Assembly: GCF_008087665.1 (NCBI RefSeq)
Contig: NZ_CP042912.1
Span: 1,302,001 to 1,366,000 of the forward strand
Origin: Mariniblastus fucicola
GTDB taxonomy: Bacteria > Planctomycetota > Planctomycetia > Pirellulales > Pirellulaceae
Length of the DNA stretch: 64,000 nt
Reading direction: 5' to 3'
Shown piece after piece: positions 9,354 through 18,220 of this stretch. The translations under genes were made by a program, and so were the position numbers. Position 1 is the stretch's first letter. Each line of letters begins with the position of its first letter. The notes under the pieces are model-generated. The model was not told the origin of the DNA and did no database searches. It worked only from the letters and a program-made list of their open reading frames with translations.

Positions 9354-9926
9354 TTACGGCAACTCTCTCGGTTTTCCACGGACCAGAACCTCAGCCCAGC
9401 CATCAAGTTGCACAAAACCTACGATTTCATCTTTCCGAATTCCCAGCTCTCGAACCATGAAGAGTACGTAGCGGTTCTCCTTTTTGATCGGACCAAAATC
9501 CAGATAGCGATAGCGGAGTGAAAATTCGTCCCCGGCTTCCAAATCCATGGTCCGCGTGTCAGCAAGGTGCTCAATTCTTAAAACCGTGTCCGCATATTCG
9601 ATGTTGTCGTACTGGTTGAAGCGGCTGCAGCGAAACGAAATGCTGCCACTTAAATAGCCGCCGTCAACATCCAGATCCGTCTCGAGGATTTTGAAGTGAG
9701 CGCGATCGGTGATCGATCGTTGCACCAACAGGCTGCCAATAACCGCCAGTAACATCAGAACGAAAAGCGTCCGCAACGAAAACGTTCTTGGTAGCAAGCC
9801 AATCCATTTGGTCGGACTCAGCCTTGAACGACGCTTCGCAGGTTCGAAGCTTTGTGGACTGGTGGGCTCAATCAAACAAGTCACCAATTCGTTCCAGGTT
9901 CGCGGACATTCGTTTGAAGTAACCAT
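9354..9926 (-). CDS. Single-pass membrane protein, unknown function, last gene of a metal ABC operon
   Basis: About 190 residues with one membrane segment introduced by the FSLRTLFVLMLLAVIGSLL motif, a sequence style seen in many planctomycete single-pass proteins, followed by about 110 residues of probable beta structure outside the cytoplasm. The reading frame overlaps the end of the metal-receptor gene, so the real start is uncertain: ATG at 9926, or GTG/TTG codons just before or within the receptor stop codon at 9868. Its position suggests it works with the receptor and ABC genes upstream. It does not resemble the small periplasmic protein that ends a similarly arranged Pseudomonas operon, as far as I can judge by eye. 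Confidence 0.6.
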   Translation of the reverse strand: MVTSNECPRTWNELVTCLIEPTSPQSFEPAKRRSRLSPTKWIGLLPRTFSLRTLFVLMLLAVIGSLLVQRSITDRAHFKILETDLDVDGGYLSGSISFRCSRFNQYDNIEYADTVLRIEHLADTRTMDLEAGDEFSLRYRYLDFGPIKKENRYVLFMVRELGIRKDEIVGFVQLDGWAEVLVRGKPRELP

Positions 9927-10968
9927 CGAAATCGGAATCGTCACTCTCCGGAGTCTCGATCAGGTCAATTGTCGCGTTCTTCGGCCAGTTCGATTTGACC
10001 AATGGCGCGAGCTCTTCGATCGCGTCGCCGGACCAAAGGAACAGCGTCTCGTTTGCGACAACCGCTTCTTCGTTGTCTTTGCCGCCGACTCTCGAACGCA
10101 TCGCTTCCAGTTCGGATTTGGCCTGCGCTTCGTCACGAGGTTCAGTCCACTGCAGATATCGATCGCTCCAGCCCAGGCTGCGAGTCAAATATTGGATTTC
10201 CGGAGTCGAACTTGCGACGACGATGTCTGAATGATCAGTCATGATTTTTTCATGAGCCGATTCAAGGACGTCGAACTTCTTTTGCAATTCAGCAAAACCG
10301 TTGGCGAGTTGAGAACTGTCTCCGTAAGTCGAAACCAGGCGTTCGTGGCACAGTTTTGCTTGCCGGCGAGCGATCTTCGGCGACAACCAACTGTGAGCCA
10401 CGACCCACGAGTGCGAATGCTCACCCTCGGGTCCGTGGGAGTGAACCAGTTGATAGTCTTTGACGACCACGAACTCTTCCAGTTTGATCGCGTCGGTGGT
10501 GGTGCCAAGTTTGCTTTCGTCGATCGTGACCTTGTCCATCCAGTTTGCGAACACCGCACCCGGACCATTGCAAATGATCAAGTCGACTTTCTGCAAATCG
10601 CGAATCTGAGCTGTCGAAGGCATCCAAGAATGTGAATCGGAACCCTGCGGTGGACCAACGTAAATGACTTCCTGAACAGGCCCACCGGGATCGCGGCAAA
10701 TCGAGCTGACCATGCAGTACAGCGGATAATTCGTTACCGCGACGCGTTGGTGGAGCTTGTTTGCAGTCGCTTCGCCGTCGGTCGAACGTTTCGCCTCACA
10801 CCCGGAATACACGACCAGGGAACACAGCGTCAGCAACACCGCGACCGCGAATCGACTGGCAGGGACTCGGGGAATCCACCCAGTTGCAATGCCCAGACCT
10901 CTCTCACCAGGCTTGCCGACAGATTTTTGACCAGAGAGTTGACGACTCAAATACTTCCACCGATGCAT
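9868..10968 (-). CDS. Zinc/manganese-type substrate-binding lipoprotein (ZnuA/TroA family)
   Basis: A 366-residue receptor of the cluster A-I metal-binding family. An N-terminal hydrophobic stretch ends in a lipobox (VVYSGC, Cys57), so it should be a lipoprotein on the periplasmic side. Ligand-type histidines are visible in SDSHSWMPS (about residue 113), in a short His-rich loop HSHGPEGEHSHSW (about 174-186) and in VAHSWLSP just after it; the His loop is typical of zinc receptors. The unusual feature is its company: its start overlaps the end of an FtsX-like permease gene by 22 bases and a LolD-like ATPase precedes that, so no ZnuB-type permease is present. Metal identity is inferred, most likely zinc. 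Confidence 0.88.
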   Translation of the reverse strand: MHRWKYLSRQLSGQKSVGKPGERGLGIATGWIPRVPASRFAVAVLLTLCSLVVYSGCEAKRSTDGEATANKLHQRVAVTNYPLYCMVSSICRDPGGPVQEVIYVGPPQGSDSHSWMPSTAQIRDLQKVDLIICNGPGAVFANWMDKVTIDESKLGTTTDAIKLEEFVVVKDYQLVHSHGPEGEHSHSWVVAHSWLSPKIARRQAKLCHERLVSTYGDSSQLANGFAELQKKFDVLESAHEKIMTDHSDIVVASSTPEIQYLTRSLGWSDRYLQWTEPRDEAQAKSELEAMRSRVGGKDNEEAVVANETLFLWSGDAIEELAPLVKSNWPKNATIDLIETPESDDSDFDGYFKRMSANLERIGDLFD

Positions 10969-12137
10969 CGCTGTACTACCTCATCCGCGTAAAACCAAAC
11001 GACCGACGAAGCGATCGCGACCAAACAGATTGCTGCCAGGAAAACGATTCCCAGCTCCGCAATCTGAATCCACAACATGGTGCCTTTGCTGCATCCCAGC
11101 CGAAACATGGTTTCCATCTCTCGTGCCCGCAATTTCAACGACAACATCACGACTAAACCCAAAAGAGCCAGCGTAGCGATCGCAACAATGATCGCATTGG
11201 CATCGAAAAAACGTTTTACCTGAAACACCAACGCCATCAATTCCCGGATCTCATTCGGTGGTCGAACCAGTTGAGCAGCGTCGTCGTCGCCAACGCGATA
11301 GCGGCCTTCCAAAATCGTTTCGTTCTTCAGATCAGGAGCATCGACGATCAACGCCGTGATTGGAAAGCTTCCTGGATCGCCATGGAAATGGAACGAAGCC
11401 ATGTTTGATTCAGAAATCTCGGTGTACGGAAGCACTGCAGCGCTGGCCACAATGTTGTTCCCGTCTTGGCCCAAAACGTCACCTTCGTTCTCAGCATTCT
11501 CAAGGTCCTGATGTCCGTGGCCCAGACCTTCGATAACCCACGCAGTCTTCAGATCCACAAAGATCGCTTTATCATCCGCTGTATCGGAACGGCCCAAGAC
11601 TCCAACGACGTTCAGTTTCAAAGGATACTCGCCAGCCAGATCAAGAACGCTGCCGCGGTCGGTGAGAATCTGGTCGCCCGGTTTGACGTCGAGGCTGTTG
11701 GCGACTCCTGAACCGACGACGCAGTCACCCAGCATCGCCAGCGACTCGCCCGATTCGATTTCGAGATTTCGATACGAAAAGTATTCCAGTGATGTCCCGA
11801 CGACCGGAAAACCCTGAGCCTTGAATTTTACATGCAGCGGAATCGGTGTCGCCAAACCCGAATCGCGTATCCTGTCGACTTCGGCGAACGTGATCGCAGT
11901 CTCGGGGGCCCGGGAAAAGTAAATCGCGTGCAATGCCAGATCCAGCTGACTGCCTTTCGAGCCCACGACAACCGGAGTCGATTCGGCTCGGGCTGCGATC
12001 TGTTGGCTGAACTGTCGCAGCAGAATTCCCAAACACACTGGCAACACCAGCGTGAGAAAAATGCAGCTCATCAGAATCAGCGAACGCCCGCGATGATACA
12101 AAATGTAGCGTGAGGCCAGTTTGAGAGCACCATTCAT
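10947..12137 (-). CDS. FtsX/LolC-type ABC transporter permease
   Basis: A 396-residue permease with one N-terminal helix (about residues 19-42, LILMSCIFLTLVLPVCL), a periplasmic region of about 260 residues, and two C-terminal helices (IIVAIATLALLGLVVML and ELGIVFLAAICLVAIASS). REMETMFRLGCSKGTML between the last helices is the usual FtsX-domain coupling loop. MacB/LolC proteins normally have three helices after the periplasmic domain; only two are obvious here, so this is a short variant. The gene overlaps the ATPase gene by four bases and the receptor gene by 22 bases, so all three are coupled. Members of this family move lipoproteins or drive mechanical change in the envelope rather than import metals. 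Confidence 0.85.
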   Translation of the reverse strand: MNGALKLASRYILYHRGRSLILMSCIFLTLVLPVCLGILLRQFSQQIAARAESTPVVVGSKGSQLDLALHAIYFSRAPETAITFAEVDRIRDSGLATPIPLHVKFKAQGFPVVGTSLEYFSYRNLEIESGESLAMLGDCVVGSGVANSLDVKPGDQILTDRGSVLDLAGEYPLKLNVVGVLGRSDTADDKAIFVDLKTAWVIEGLGHGHQDLENAENEGDVLGQDGNNIVASAAVLPYTEISESNMASFHFHGDPGSFPITALIVDAPDLKNETILEGRYRVGDDDAAQLVRPPNEIRELMALVFQVKRFFDANAIIVAIATLALLGLVVMLSLKLRAREMETMFRLGCSKGTMLWIQIAELGIVFLAAICLVAIASSVVWFYADEVVQRCIGGSI

Positions 12138-12823
12138 GCGGACGCCTCCGCGGCACTGTTGGCGTGATATTGCGAGAAGTCGATCGTGCGGTCAAATCCG
12201 TCGATGATGCTCATGTCGTGAGTCACGACGATCAGCGTCTGGTTGTTGGCTGCCGCCTGTTCAAACAGCAAGTCCAATGTCCGATGTTTGTTGGCCGGGT
12301 CAAGGTTGCCAGTCGGTTCGTCCGCCAGAATCAGTTTCGGTGACGCGACGAGAGCACGGCAAATCGCGACCCGTTGCTTTTCGCCCTGAGACAGTTTTTG
12401 CGGATGCCGTCGAAGCTTGTCGCCGATCCCCATGGATTCGGCCAGTTTCGCAATCGCGTCATCGCTGCCCAAATGGGCTTTCTCGCTGGAAAGATTCTGG
12501 TTAACCAGAAATGGCAAGGCAATGTTGTCTTTGACAGTCAAATAGTCCAGCAACTCGAACTGTTGAAAAACGAACCCGATGTTCGAAACGCGGAAGTTAC
12601 GCCGTTGAGCGTCGCCCAGTTTTGCCAATTCGGTGTCGAGCACTTTCAGTTCGCCCCGATCGACGATCTCGATGCCTGCGAGCAGATTCAGCAGCGTCGT
12701 TTTTCCGCTGCCGCTGGGACCGATGATGGCCAGTTTTTCGCCGGGAGAGATTTGCAGCGCATCAATCCGCAAATCGAAGGTGGATTTCGGCCAGGAGAAT
12801 TCAAGATTTTGGATTTCGATCAT
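12134..12823 (-). CDS. LolD/MacB-type ABC transporter ATP-binding protein
   Basis: A compact ABC ATPase of 229 residues from the ATG at 12823 (a TTG at 12868 would add 15 residues). Walker [10 protein letters not shown] is at about residues 35-43, the signature [15 protein letters not shown] at about 140, Walker [14 protein letters not shown] at about 160, and the H-loop VVTHDMS near 200. [10 protein letters not shown] is the hallmark of the LolD/MacB/FtsE class that partners FtsX-like permeases, matching the next gene. It lies in an operon with a WYL-like small protein upstream and the metal receptor downstream. Confidence 0.93.
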   Translation of the reverse strand: MIEIQNLEFSWPKSTFDLRIDALQISPGEKLAIIGPSGSGKTTLLNLLAGIEIVDRGELKVLDTELAKLGDAQRRNFRVSNIGFVFQQFELLDYLTVKDNIALPFLVNQNLSSEKAHLGSDDAIAKLAESMGIGDKLRRHPQKLSQGEKQRVAICRALVASPKLILADEPTGNLDPANKHRTLDLLFEQAAANNQTLIVVTHDMSIIDGFDRTIDFSQYHANSAAEASA

Positions 12824-12881
12824 CTTGGGTGATGATAGTCGAAATTCAGCGTCGAGCGTTAGCGGCAACGATGGATGTAAC

Positions 12882-13154
12882 TTAGTTAGTGGATTCTTCC
12901 ATCTTCACGGGCATGACGTAGTTCCAGGCTGGTTGAAGGCGAACATCTTCACAAAAGTCCATGCAGAACATGCGAGGCTCTTCGCGGCACAGGCACAATG
13001 CCAGAAATCGATCCTTGCCCATGAACCGAATGGGGCTGACGACGCGAGTGGTAAGCCGTCCCTTTCGGTCACGATATTTCATTTCAACCACATAGTCATC
13101 GTGGGCGATCATGGCTTTTCGAATGTCGTTGGATTGTTGAGTAAGAGCAACCAT
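12882..13154 (-). CDS. Small WYL-domain-like protein
   Basis: Ninety residues beginning MVALTQQSNDIRKAMIAHDD. The core has the pattern of a WYL ligand-sensing domain: VEMKYRDRKGRLTTRVVSPIRF, then a strand-rich segment FLALCLCREEPRMFCMDFC ending near the C-terminus. No helix-turn-helix is present, so it is not a WYL transcription factor on its own. Four cysteines (LCLCREE...FCMDFC) might bind metal, which would suit the metal operon it heads, but that is inference. An SD-like GGAAG lies about 6 bases before the ATG at 13154. About 58 bases separate it from the ATPase gene, so co-transcription is likely. Confidence 0.65.
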   Translation of the reverse strand: MVALTQQSNDIRKAMIAHDDYVVEMKYRDRKGRLTTRVVSPIRFMGKDRFLALCLCREEPRMFCMDFCEDVRLQPAWNYVMPVKMEESTN

Positions 13155-13476
13155 TTTTTCTTCCGGTAAGAACCTGCCTTCAAGACACTCCTATCATTGG
13201 CGGGCGGGCCGACACGTTTGGTCCATGGCAGCCAAAAAAGTCGACAGTTCGCACAAAATGTCGATAAACATCGGGCCACAGGCAAATAAAGGTTGCCCCG
13301 GTTACCTCGTTCCCGTTAGCCTGCTGCGTTCAGGCCGCCTCCGACAGACACGTTCAACGCGATTCTGGCTTTCATTTTTCGATCGTCACAGATTCACTTT
13401 TGACCGCGATCCGAAATGGGTTTTTCCGTCGGTGCCTGAAATTTGCTAAACCATTTTCCGCAAGGAGACCATAGAA
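13155..13476. other. Divergent intergenic region between the metal operon and ferritin
   Basis: These 322 bases separate a leftward metal-related operon from the rightward ferritin gene and should contain both promoters. No recognisable Fur or Zur box, riboswitch or RNA could be identified by eye. A 74-codon open frame at 13225-13449 is considered spurious because its product is low-complexity and basic with no start signal. Confidence 0.45.
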
Positions 13477-13986
13477 ATGCTCAGCTCATCTATCAATGAA
13501 GCGCTTAACAAGCAGATCAACGAAGAGCTTTTTTCTGCCTATCTTTATCTCGCGATGTCGGCGAAATCCGACAGCATGGGGCTGTCTGGTTTCGCGAACT
13601 GGTTCAAAATGCAGTACCAGGAAGAACTGGCTCACGCAGATCGGTTCTTTAACTACGTCCTTGAACGCAACGGAGAAATTGATCTCGAATCGATCGGCAA
13701 ACCTGAAGTGGGCGACGTCACGCCGCTGGAACTTTTCGAGAAAGGGCTGGCACACGAACAGCATATCACCTCGTGTATTTTCAAGCTGAAGGATCTCGCC
13801 CGTCAGGAATCCGATCACGCCACCGACGTGTTCCTTGAATGGTTCGTCAACGAGCAAGTCGAAGAGGAAGCCACGACTCAAACCGTCATCGACCAGCTTC
13901 GGATGGTGAAGGACAATCCCAGCGGATTGTTCCTGATCGATCGTGAATTGTCGGCTCGCAAGATGGAAGACGAAGCGGACGCCTAG
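13477..13986 (+). CDS. ftnA: Ferritin (non-heme bacterial type)
   Basis: A 169-residue ferritin that aligns without gaps to the numbering of E. coli FtnA at every iron ligand I could check: Glu17, Glu50, His53, Glu94, Gln127 and Glu130. The protein self-assembles into a 24-subunit shell that oxidises Fe(II) at this centre and stores it as a mineral in the cytoplasm. A good ribosome-binding site (AAGGAG, about 9 bases before the ATG) marks the start. No bacterioferritin-type heme Met is evident. It is transcribed away from the metal ABC operon; whether both answer to the same metal regulator cannot be seen. Confidence 0.95.
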   Translation: MLSSSINEALNKQINEELFSAYLYLAMSAKSDSMGLSGFANWFKMQYQEELAHADRFFNYVLERNGEIDLESIGKPEVGDVTPLELFEKGLAHEQHITSCIFKLKDLARQESDHATDVFLEWFVNEQVEEEATTQTVIDQLRMVKDNPSGLFLIDRELSARKMEDEADA

Positions 13987-14006
13987 TTCCTGGCATTGCC
14001 GGGACT
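13985..14006 (+). terminator. Possible weak terminator hairpin after ferritin
   Basis: AGTTCC...GGGACT with an inner TGGC/GCC extension forms an imperfect stem beginning at the ferritin stop codon. A four-T tract follows only seven bases later, so termination strength is doubtful. Confidence 0.3.
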
Positions 14007-14203
14007 CACTCGGTTTTCGCAACCTTGTCGCGTGCTGCTGAATTTCTCGGCTCTCGCCAAACTCCGCTCAAACCGGTTACTTTTCCAAAGTATCCCGTTT
14101 TGAAGCGGATTTTTTCTGCGCTACGCAAAAGAATTTCTGGCTGTTGGAGCAACAATCGCCCAAAATGAACGTCAACTCTTTTGGACAGCCACCGGAACAA
14201 GTC

Positions 14204-15346
14204 ATGTCAGTCATCCGTTCAGTCACCGCGCGATTCGCCGTCACAATCGCTTTGGCAATAGGCGCCGCATTTCATTTCAGCATCGCTCCCCCGGCATGTT
14301 TTGCATGCCAAGGGGAAGAGGACGTTCAGCCGGATGCCGATGACGCGACCGCTGGTGCGGCGGCCGACGATGAAGAGCACGCCGTCAGTACGGAGTCGCT
14401 GAAGCCCGATAGTCCTTTGGTTGATCCGCAGTTTCTCCGATTCGAAATGTGGGACGGAACCGTCGTCAGCGGGATCGTCAGCATTCCCGCGATCGATGTT
14501 GAGACGGAGTTCGGCAACTTGCAGATCCCGATTGATCGCTTGGTCGATTTTCGGCCCGGACTGGTTAGCTTGCCCGAGCTGCGCGCCAAAGTCGAAGGGT
14601 TGGTAGAACAGTTGGGCGATCGCGAATTTAAAACTCGTGAGTCAGCTCATCGCGAGTTGGTGGCGATGGGGCCAATGTTGGCGGGGATGATTCCGGATCT
14701 GGATGATGGCGGTGACGCGGAACGCAAAAAGCATCTCGTGAAGATCAAGGAAGAAGTCGAAGGGATGCTCGACGAGGACGATGGCGAAGAAGGCGTTGGC
14801 AGCCAACAAGGCATCAGCCATGGCGACCGGATTCAAACTCCAGACTTTGCTATCGTTGGCAAGATCGTGCAGAAAGAGTTTCAGGTCAAAAGCAAAATCG
14901 GTGACTTGCGAATCATGCTTGGCGACGTCAAACGTTCCGATCGTGGCGTGATCGAAAAATCGCAATCGCTGCGAAAGACAGTTTCCGTTCCGGGGACAAC
15001 GTTCTTTCAAAAGAAACCTTTGAGCACGAAAATTCGCCTGAGCAAAGGCGACAAGGTCACGATCACAGCGACCGGAATCGTGCAGTGGACCAACTGGAGT
15101 CAATCGGCGTCTCCGGACGGATTGCCCAATCAGGGAAACTGGAACGGCATCAGCAACGGTGCGCTGGCAGCAAGGATCGGCTCGGACGGAACCGTGATCA
15201 GCGTCGGATCGGATCACAGCTTCCGGGCTGAAAAATCCGGTGTGTTGTATTTGGGAATCGCGATGCCGGACAACTACGTGAACAACGCGGGCTATCGCTG
15301 GACAGGCAAATTCAAAGCGAAGATCAAGGTCGAACCAGCCAACTGA
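14204..15346 (+). CDS. Secreted protein with C-terminal lectin-like (LecA/PA-IL-type) domain
   Basis: About 380 residues. The N-terminus is a signal peptide (positive start, then AVTIALAIGAAFHFSIA), followed by an acidic linker. The middle part (about residues 75-230) has a beta strand-helix layout with a repeated 'G..V...I' pattern (FEMWDGTVVSGIVSIPAI; FAIVGKIVQKEFQVKSKIGD), and a short charged helix. The last 100 residues (QWTNWSQSASPDGLPNQGNW, then GALAARIGSDG and GVLYLGIAMPD) look like the PA-IL/LecA-type sugar-binding fold that planctomycetes place on secreted proteins. The frame also permits starts at 14144 (TTG) and 14165 (ATG); 14204 gives the cleanest signal peptide. Function unknown; export and glycan binding are inferred. 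Confidence 0.7.
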   Translation: MSVIRSVTARFAVTIALAIGAAFHFSIAPPACFACQGEEDVQPDADDATAGAAADDEEHAVSTESLKPDSPLVDPQFLRFEMWDGTVVSGIVSIPAIDVETEFGNLQIPIDRLVDFRPGLVSLPELRAKVEGLVEQLGDREFKTRESAHRELVAMGPMLAGMIPDLDDGGDAERKKHLVKIKEEVEGMLDEDDGEEGVGSQQGISHGDRIQTPDFAIVGKIVQKEFQVKSKIGDLRIMLGDVKRSDRGVIEKSQSLRKTVSVPGTTFFQKKPLSTKIRLSKGDKVTITATGIVQWTNWSQSASPDGLPNQGNWNGISNGALAARIGSDGTVISVGSDHSFRAEKSGVLYLGIAMPDNYVNNAGYRWTGKFKAKIKVEPAN

Positions 15347-15378
15347 GAGACGACCATGCTTGTCCGAGGCTCGCTGGC

Positions 15379-18210
15379 CTACTGAACCTTCACGCGATCG
15401 CAGCAGGCTTCGAAGGTTGGCAGATGGCGGTACTCGCGAAAGAAACGTTCTGCTTTAAGCCGCTCGAGGTCGTTGAATCCAAGGTCAATGGCCTTTGTCA
15501 AACACGCGATCGATTTGCTGCGGCTTGCATCCCAGTCTTTCTTTTCCTTGCCCAGTTCTCGCTGCATATAGTCCAAGCTCGCCCACGCGACCGCGGTTTC
15601 GTATTGGGCGAATTGCGAATCGGCGCCGGCTTCGGCGAGCGTGTCGAGCACGGACTTGGCCAATCCAAAATGACCCTGTTGCCCAATTCGTTTCACGTAG
15701 TATGTCCCGCGATCAACCGCCGAATCAATGTTTCGATCGGTGGGGAGTTTGAGAGCTCGTTGCACCGAAAGTCGCCAGCCGTCGCCAATTACGACGTCCG
15801 CTTTCTCACGCTCGCCTTTCTTGTCGTAAAGAATCGATTTTTGACGATAGGCTTCCAGTAAAACGTCAATGATGTGAGACGCATCGAGCGAGAACTCCTC
15901 GCTGGACTCAAGCTGGGTAATCGCTTCGTCAAACGCAGTTTCGGCCTTCGCAAAGTCATTGTATTCGTCCGCCCATATCTCTCCTTCTGCGATCAGGCCC
16001 TCCGCGATCCGTCGATCGACCCGATGCGGCATGCCTTTCTCGTGAGCTTTTCGGGCTTCGGGCATCAACGCGAGGGCTTCCGCGAACTTGCCCTGATCAC
16101 GATGGATGCTGATCAGTCTCAGCCACGCGTGCGAAAGCCGATTGGTGTATTTGAGTTGCCCCGGAAATTCTGCGATGAGTTCCTGGAGTCCTTCGATCGC
16201 CATGCGAGAGTAATCTTCGGCTCGATCGTAATCCTTGACGCCTCCGCGCAGGAAGCGAGCCATTTCGTTTCGGATGTAACACAGCCGATAGCGACAATCC
16301 AGTTCCGAATCCGGGATTGCCGCAATCTCCATAAATCTCCGTTCGGCTTCTTCGAGCAACTCAAGCCTTGCTTGCCAACCCTGACCGGAGTGGCTGACAT
16401 GCGACATGTCGCTGTACCACATCGCCGCGTTGTATTTCGCCGATTCGTTTTCGGGTGCGAGTTCGTAGGCTTCGTTCGCGAAAGTCGCAGCCATCTCAAA
16501 CGCCTGCAGGCAGTTCTGGCTGTCGATGTCATGAAGAGAAAACGCATGGTTTCGATGAAGGCGAAAGCCTTTCTCCAGCCATGTTAGCCGGTCCGTAAAC
16601 GGTTCCGCTTTCTCAAAAAATTGAATTGACGTCTGAAACGCCATCTCACGTTTCTCCTGGTCGCGAATGTCGTCGGCGAGCAAAGCTCGTTGCAGATGGA
16701 TCTCCGCGGCGCTTAACGCAAACTGCGCGATCCCCTCTTCGGACTTGGCACATTTCTCAATCATGTTTTCTGCTTGATCGCAGACCGCAGCCGATTCGGC
16801 GTATCGCCCGGTAGTCCGATAGATTCTTGCCAAGCGGCCGTAACATTCAAACGTGTCGGTCGAAATCGAGACTTCTGCTTCCTCATCGATCAGGCGTTTG
16901 TGAGCCTGCATCAATTCGTCCATCACCTTCTGCTGGACCGGAGTCACGTTCAGGTTCTGCTCAAGGGAATCGACCGACATTTCTAAAGCCTTCACGATCG
17001 TCGCGTGGAGCTCTGCCGCGTTGTTTTCTGCACGATGTTGCTGCTGGATCGAAAGTTCCAGATTGGCTCGAGCCTGTCTCCATTGTGACGTGCTGACGTA
17101 AAAGCCTGATGCGAGGCTTACCACTCCAAACAGCATCGAAGACGCCAGAATGGGGTTCCGCTTCACCCATCGGTGCAACCGTCCAAACGAAGAAGTCTTC
17201 CTCGCGGAAACCGATTCGCCAGAGATCCAGTGCTGCAAATCCGCACCGAGATCGTGTGCCGATTCATAACGATCAGCGGGCTCTTTGCAGATTGCTTTAA
17301 GGCAGATCGCTTCGAGGTCGCGGTCGACGGACGGATTCGCACCGCGGATCGCAGGAACTTGCTCGTTGATTACCGCTGCAATCGATGCCGCATGATTTTT
17401 ACGCTTGAATGGGCTGATTCCGGTCAACAACTCGTAAAGGATCATGCCCAGCGAGTAGACGTCAGTCCGGTGGTCGATTTCTGTCGTCCCGCTGGCCTGT
17501 TCGGGCGACATGTAGGCTGGCGTGCCTACGATCGCACCGATTGCGGTCAAAGAATCCTGACCGGAAAGCTGACGGGCCAAACCGAAATCCGTGATTCGCA
17601 ACCGCGAAGGCAGGTCCTTGTCGCCATCTACCAAAATCACGTTGGCCGGTTTCAGATCACGGTGAATGATGCCGCGTTGGTGTGCGTGCTGAAGCGCGTC
17701 CGCCAAGCGAGCCACGATTTCTGCAACCGTTCGCGGGCTGGGTTTGCGTTTGAGATTTGTAAACCATTGCCGCAGCGTCGGTCCGGGGCAGAACTCGCTG
17801 GCAATAAAGTGAATCGGACCGACCGATCCGCTTTCGAAAACGGGCACGATATTCGGATGGCTCAGGATCGCCGCAGATTTTGCTTCACGTTCAAACCGGG
17901 CCCGCGATTCCGCCGAAACCAAAACGTGTGGTTTGGGAACCTTCAACGCGACATCACGATCAAGATTCGGATCATTGGCGAGAAAAACGCGTGCGAACCC
18001 GCCCTCCCCCAGCATTTCGATGACTTCAAACCGTCCCATGTAAGCAGGCGTTTCGTCGGCATCGCTCTCGATCGTCGCCATTTCGATTTCTGCAAACCGG
18101 CTGGTGACGACCGTGCTGTTGTTGTCCGAACAGGTCCGAAGATCCTTCAGATCCTGGCGCACCAGAGACAGGAAATCGATCGCATCGCGAGAAGTGTGTT
18201 CCGAGCCCAT
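15379..18210 (-). CDS. Ser/Thr protein kinase with TPR region
   Basis: A 943-residue kinase. The catalytic domain spans about residues 59-330: glycine loop GEGGFARVF, Lys90, HRDLKPAN (Asp185), DFG at 208-210 and the GTPAYMSPEQ activation-end motif, all intact. One membrane segment follows at about 353-372, and the remaining 570 residues are helical repeats of TPR type. The ATG at 18210 is chosen because it lies 10 bases after the stop of the sigma-factor gene; a longer frame would start inside that gene. The pairing of an ECF-type sigma factor with a Ser/Thr kinase is a known planctomycete arrangement in which the kinase is proposed to control the sigma factor by phosphorylation; that link is inferred here. 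Confidence 0.9.
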   Translation of the reverse strand: MGSEHTSRDAIDFLSLVRQDLKDLRTCSDNNSTVVTSRFAEIEMATIESDADETPAYMGRFEVIEMLGEGGFARVFLANDPNLDRDVALKVPKPHVLVSAESRARFEREAKSAAILSHPNIVPVFESGSVGPIHFIASEFCPGPTLRQWFTNLKRKPSPRTVAEIVARLADALQHAHQRGIIHRDLKPANVILVDGDKDLPSRLRITDFGLARQLSGQDSLTAIGAIVGTPAYMSPEQASGTTEIDHRTDVYSLGMILYELLTGISPFKRKNHAASIAAVINEQVPAIRGANPSVDRDLEAICLKAICKEPADRYESAHDLGADLQHWISGESVSARKTSSFGRLHRWVKRNPILASSMLFGVVSLASGFYVSTSQWRQARANLELSIQQQHRAENNAAELHATIVKALEMSVDSLEQNLNVTPVQQKVMDELMQAHKRLIDEEAEVSISTDTFECYGRLARIYRTTGRYAESAAVCDQAENMIEKCAKSEEGIAQFALSAAEIHLQRALLADDIRDQEKREMAFQTSIQFFEKAEPFTDRLTWLEKGFRLHRNHAFSLHDIDSQNCLQAFEMAATFANEAYELAPENESAKYNAAMWYSDMSHVSHSGQGWQARLELLEEAERRFMEIAAIPDSELDCRYRLCYIRNEMARFLRGGVKDYDRAEDYSRMAIEGLQELIAEFPGQLKYTNRLSHAWLRLISIHRDQGKFAEALALMPEARKAHEKGMPHRVDRRIAEGLIAEGEIWADEYNDFAKAETAFDEAITQLESSEEFSLDASHIIDVLLEAYRQKSILYDKKGEREKADVVIGDGWRLSVQRALKLPTDRNIDSAVDRGTYYVKRIGQQGHFGLAKSVLDTLAEAGADSQFAQYETAVAWASLDYMQRELGKEKKDWDASRSKSIACLTKAIDLGFNDLERLKAERFFREYRHLPTFEACCDRVKVQ

Positions 18211-18220
18211 AATTTTCTGA

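Noticed and set aside
9868-12823. A complete ZnuABC zinc importer
   Set aside because: The receptor fits, but the permease is FtsX-type with a large periplasmic domain and the ATPase is LolD-type, so the set is not a ZnuABC importer.
13225-13449. Small rightward frame (74 codons) before ferritin
   Set aside because: No ribosome-binding site and a basic low-complexity product; more likely leader or promoter DNA.
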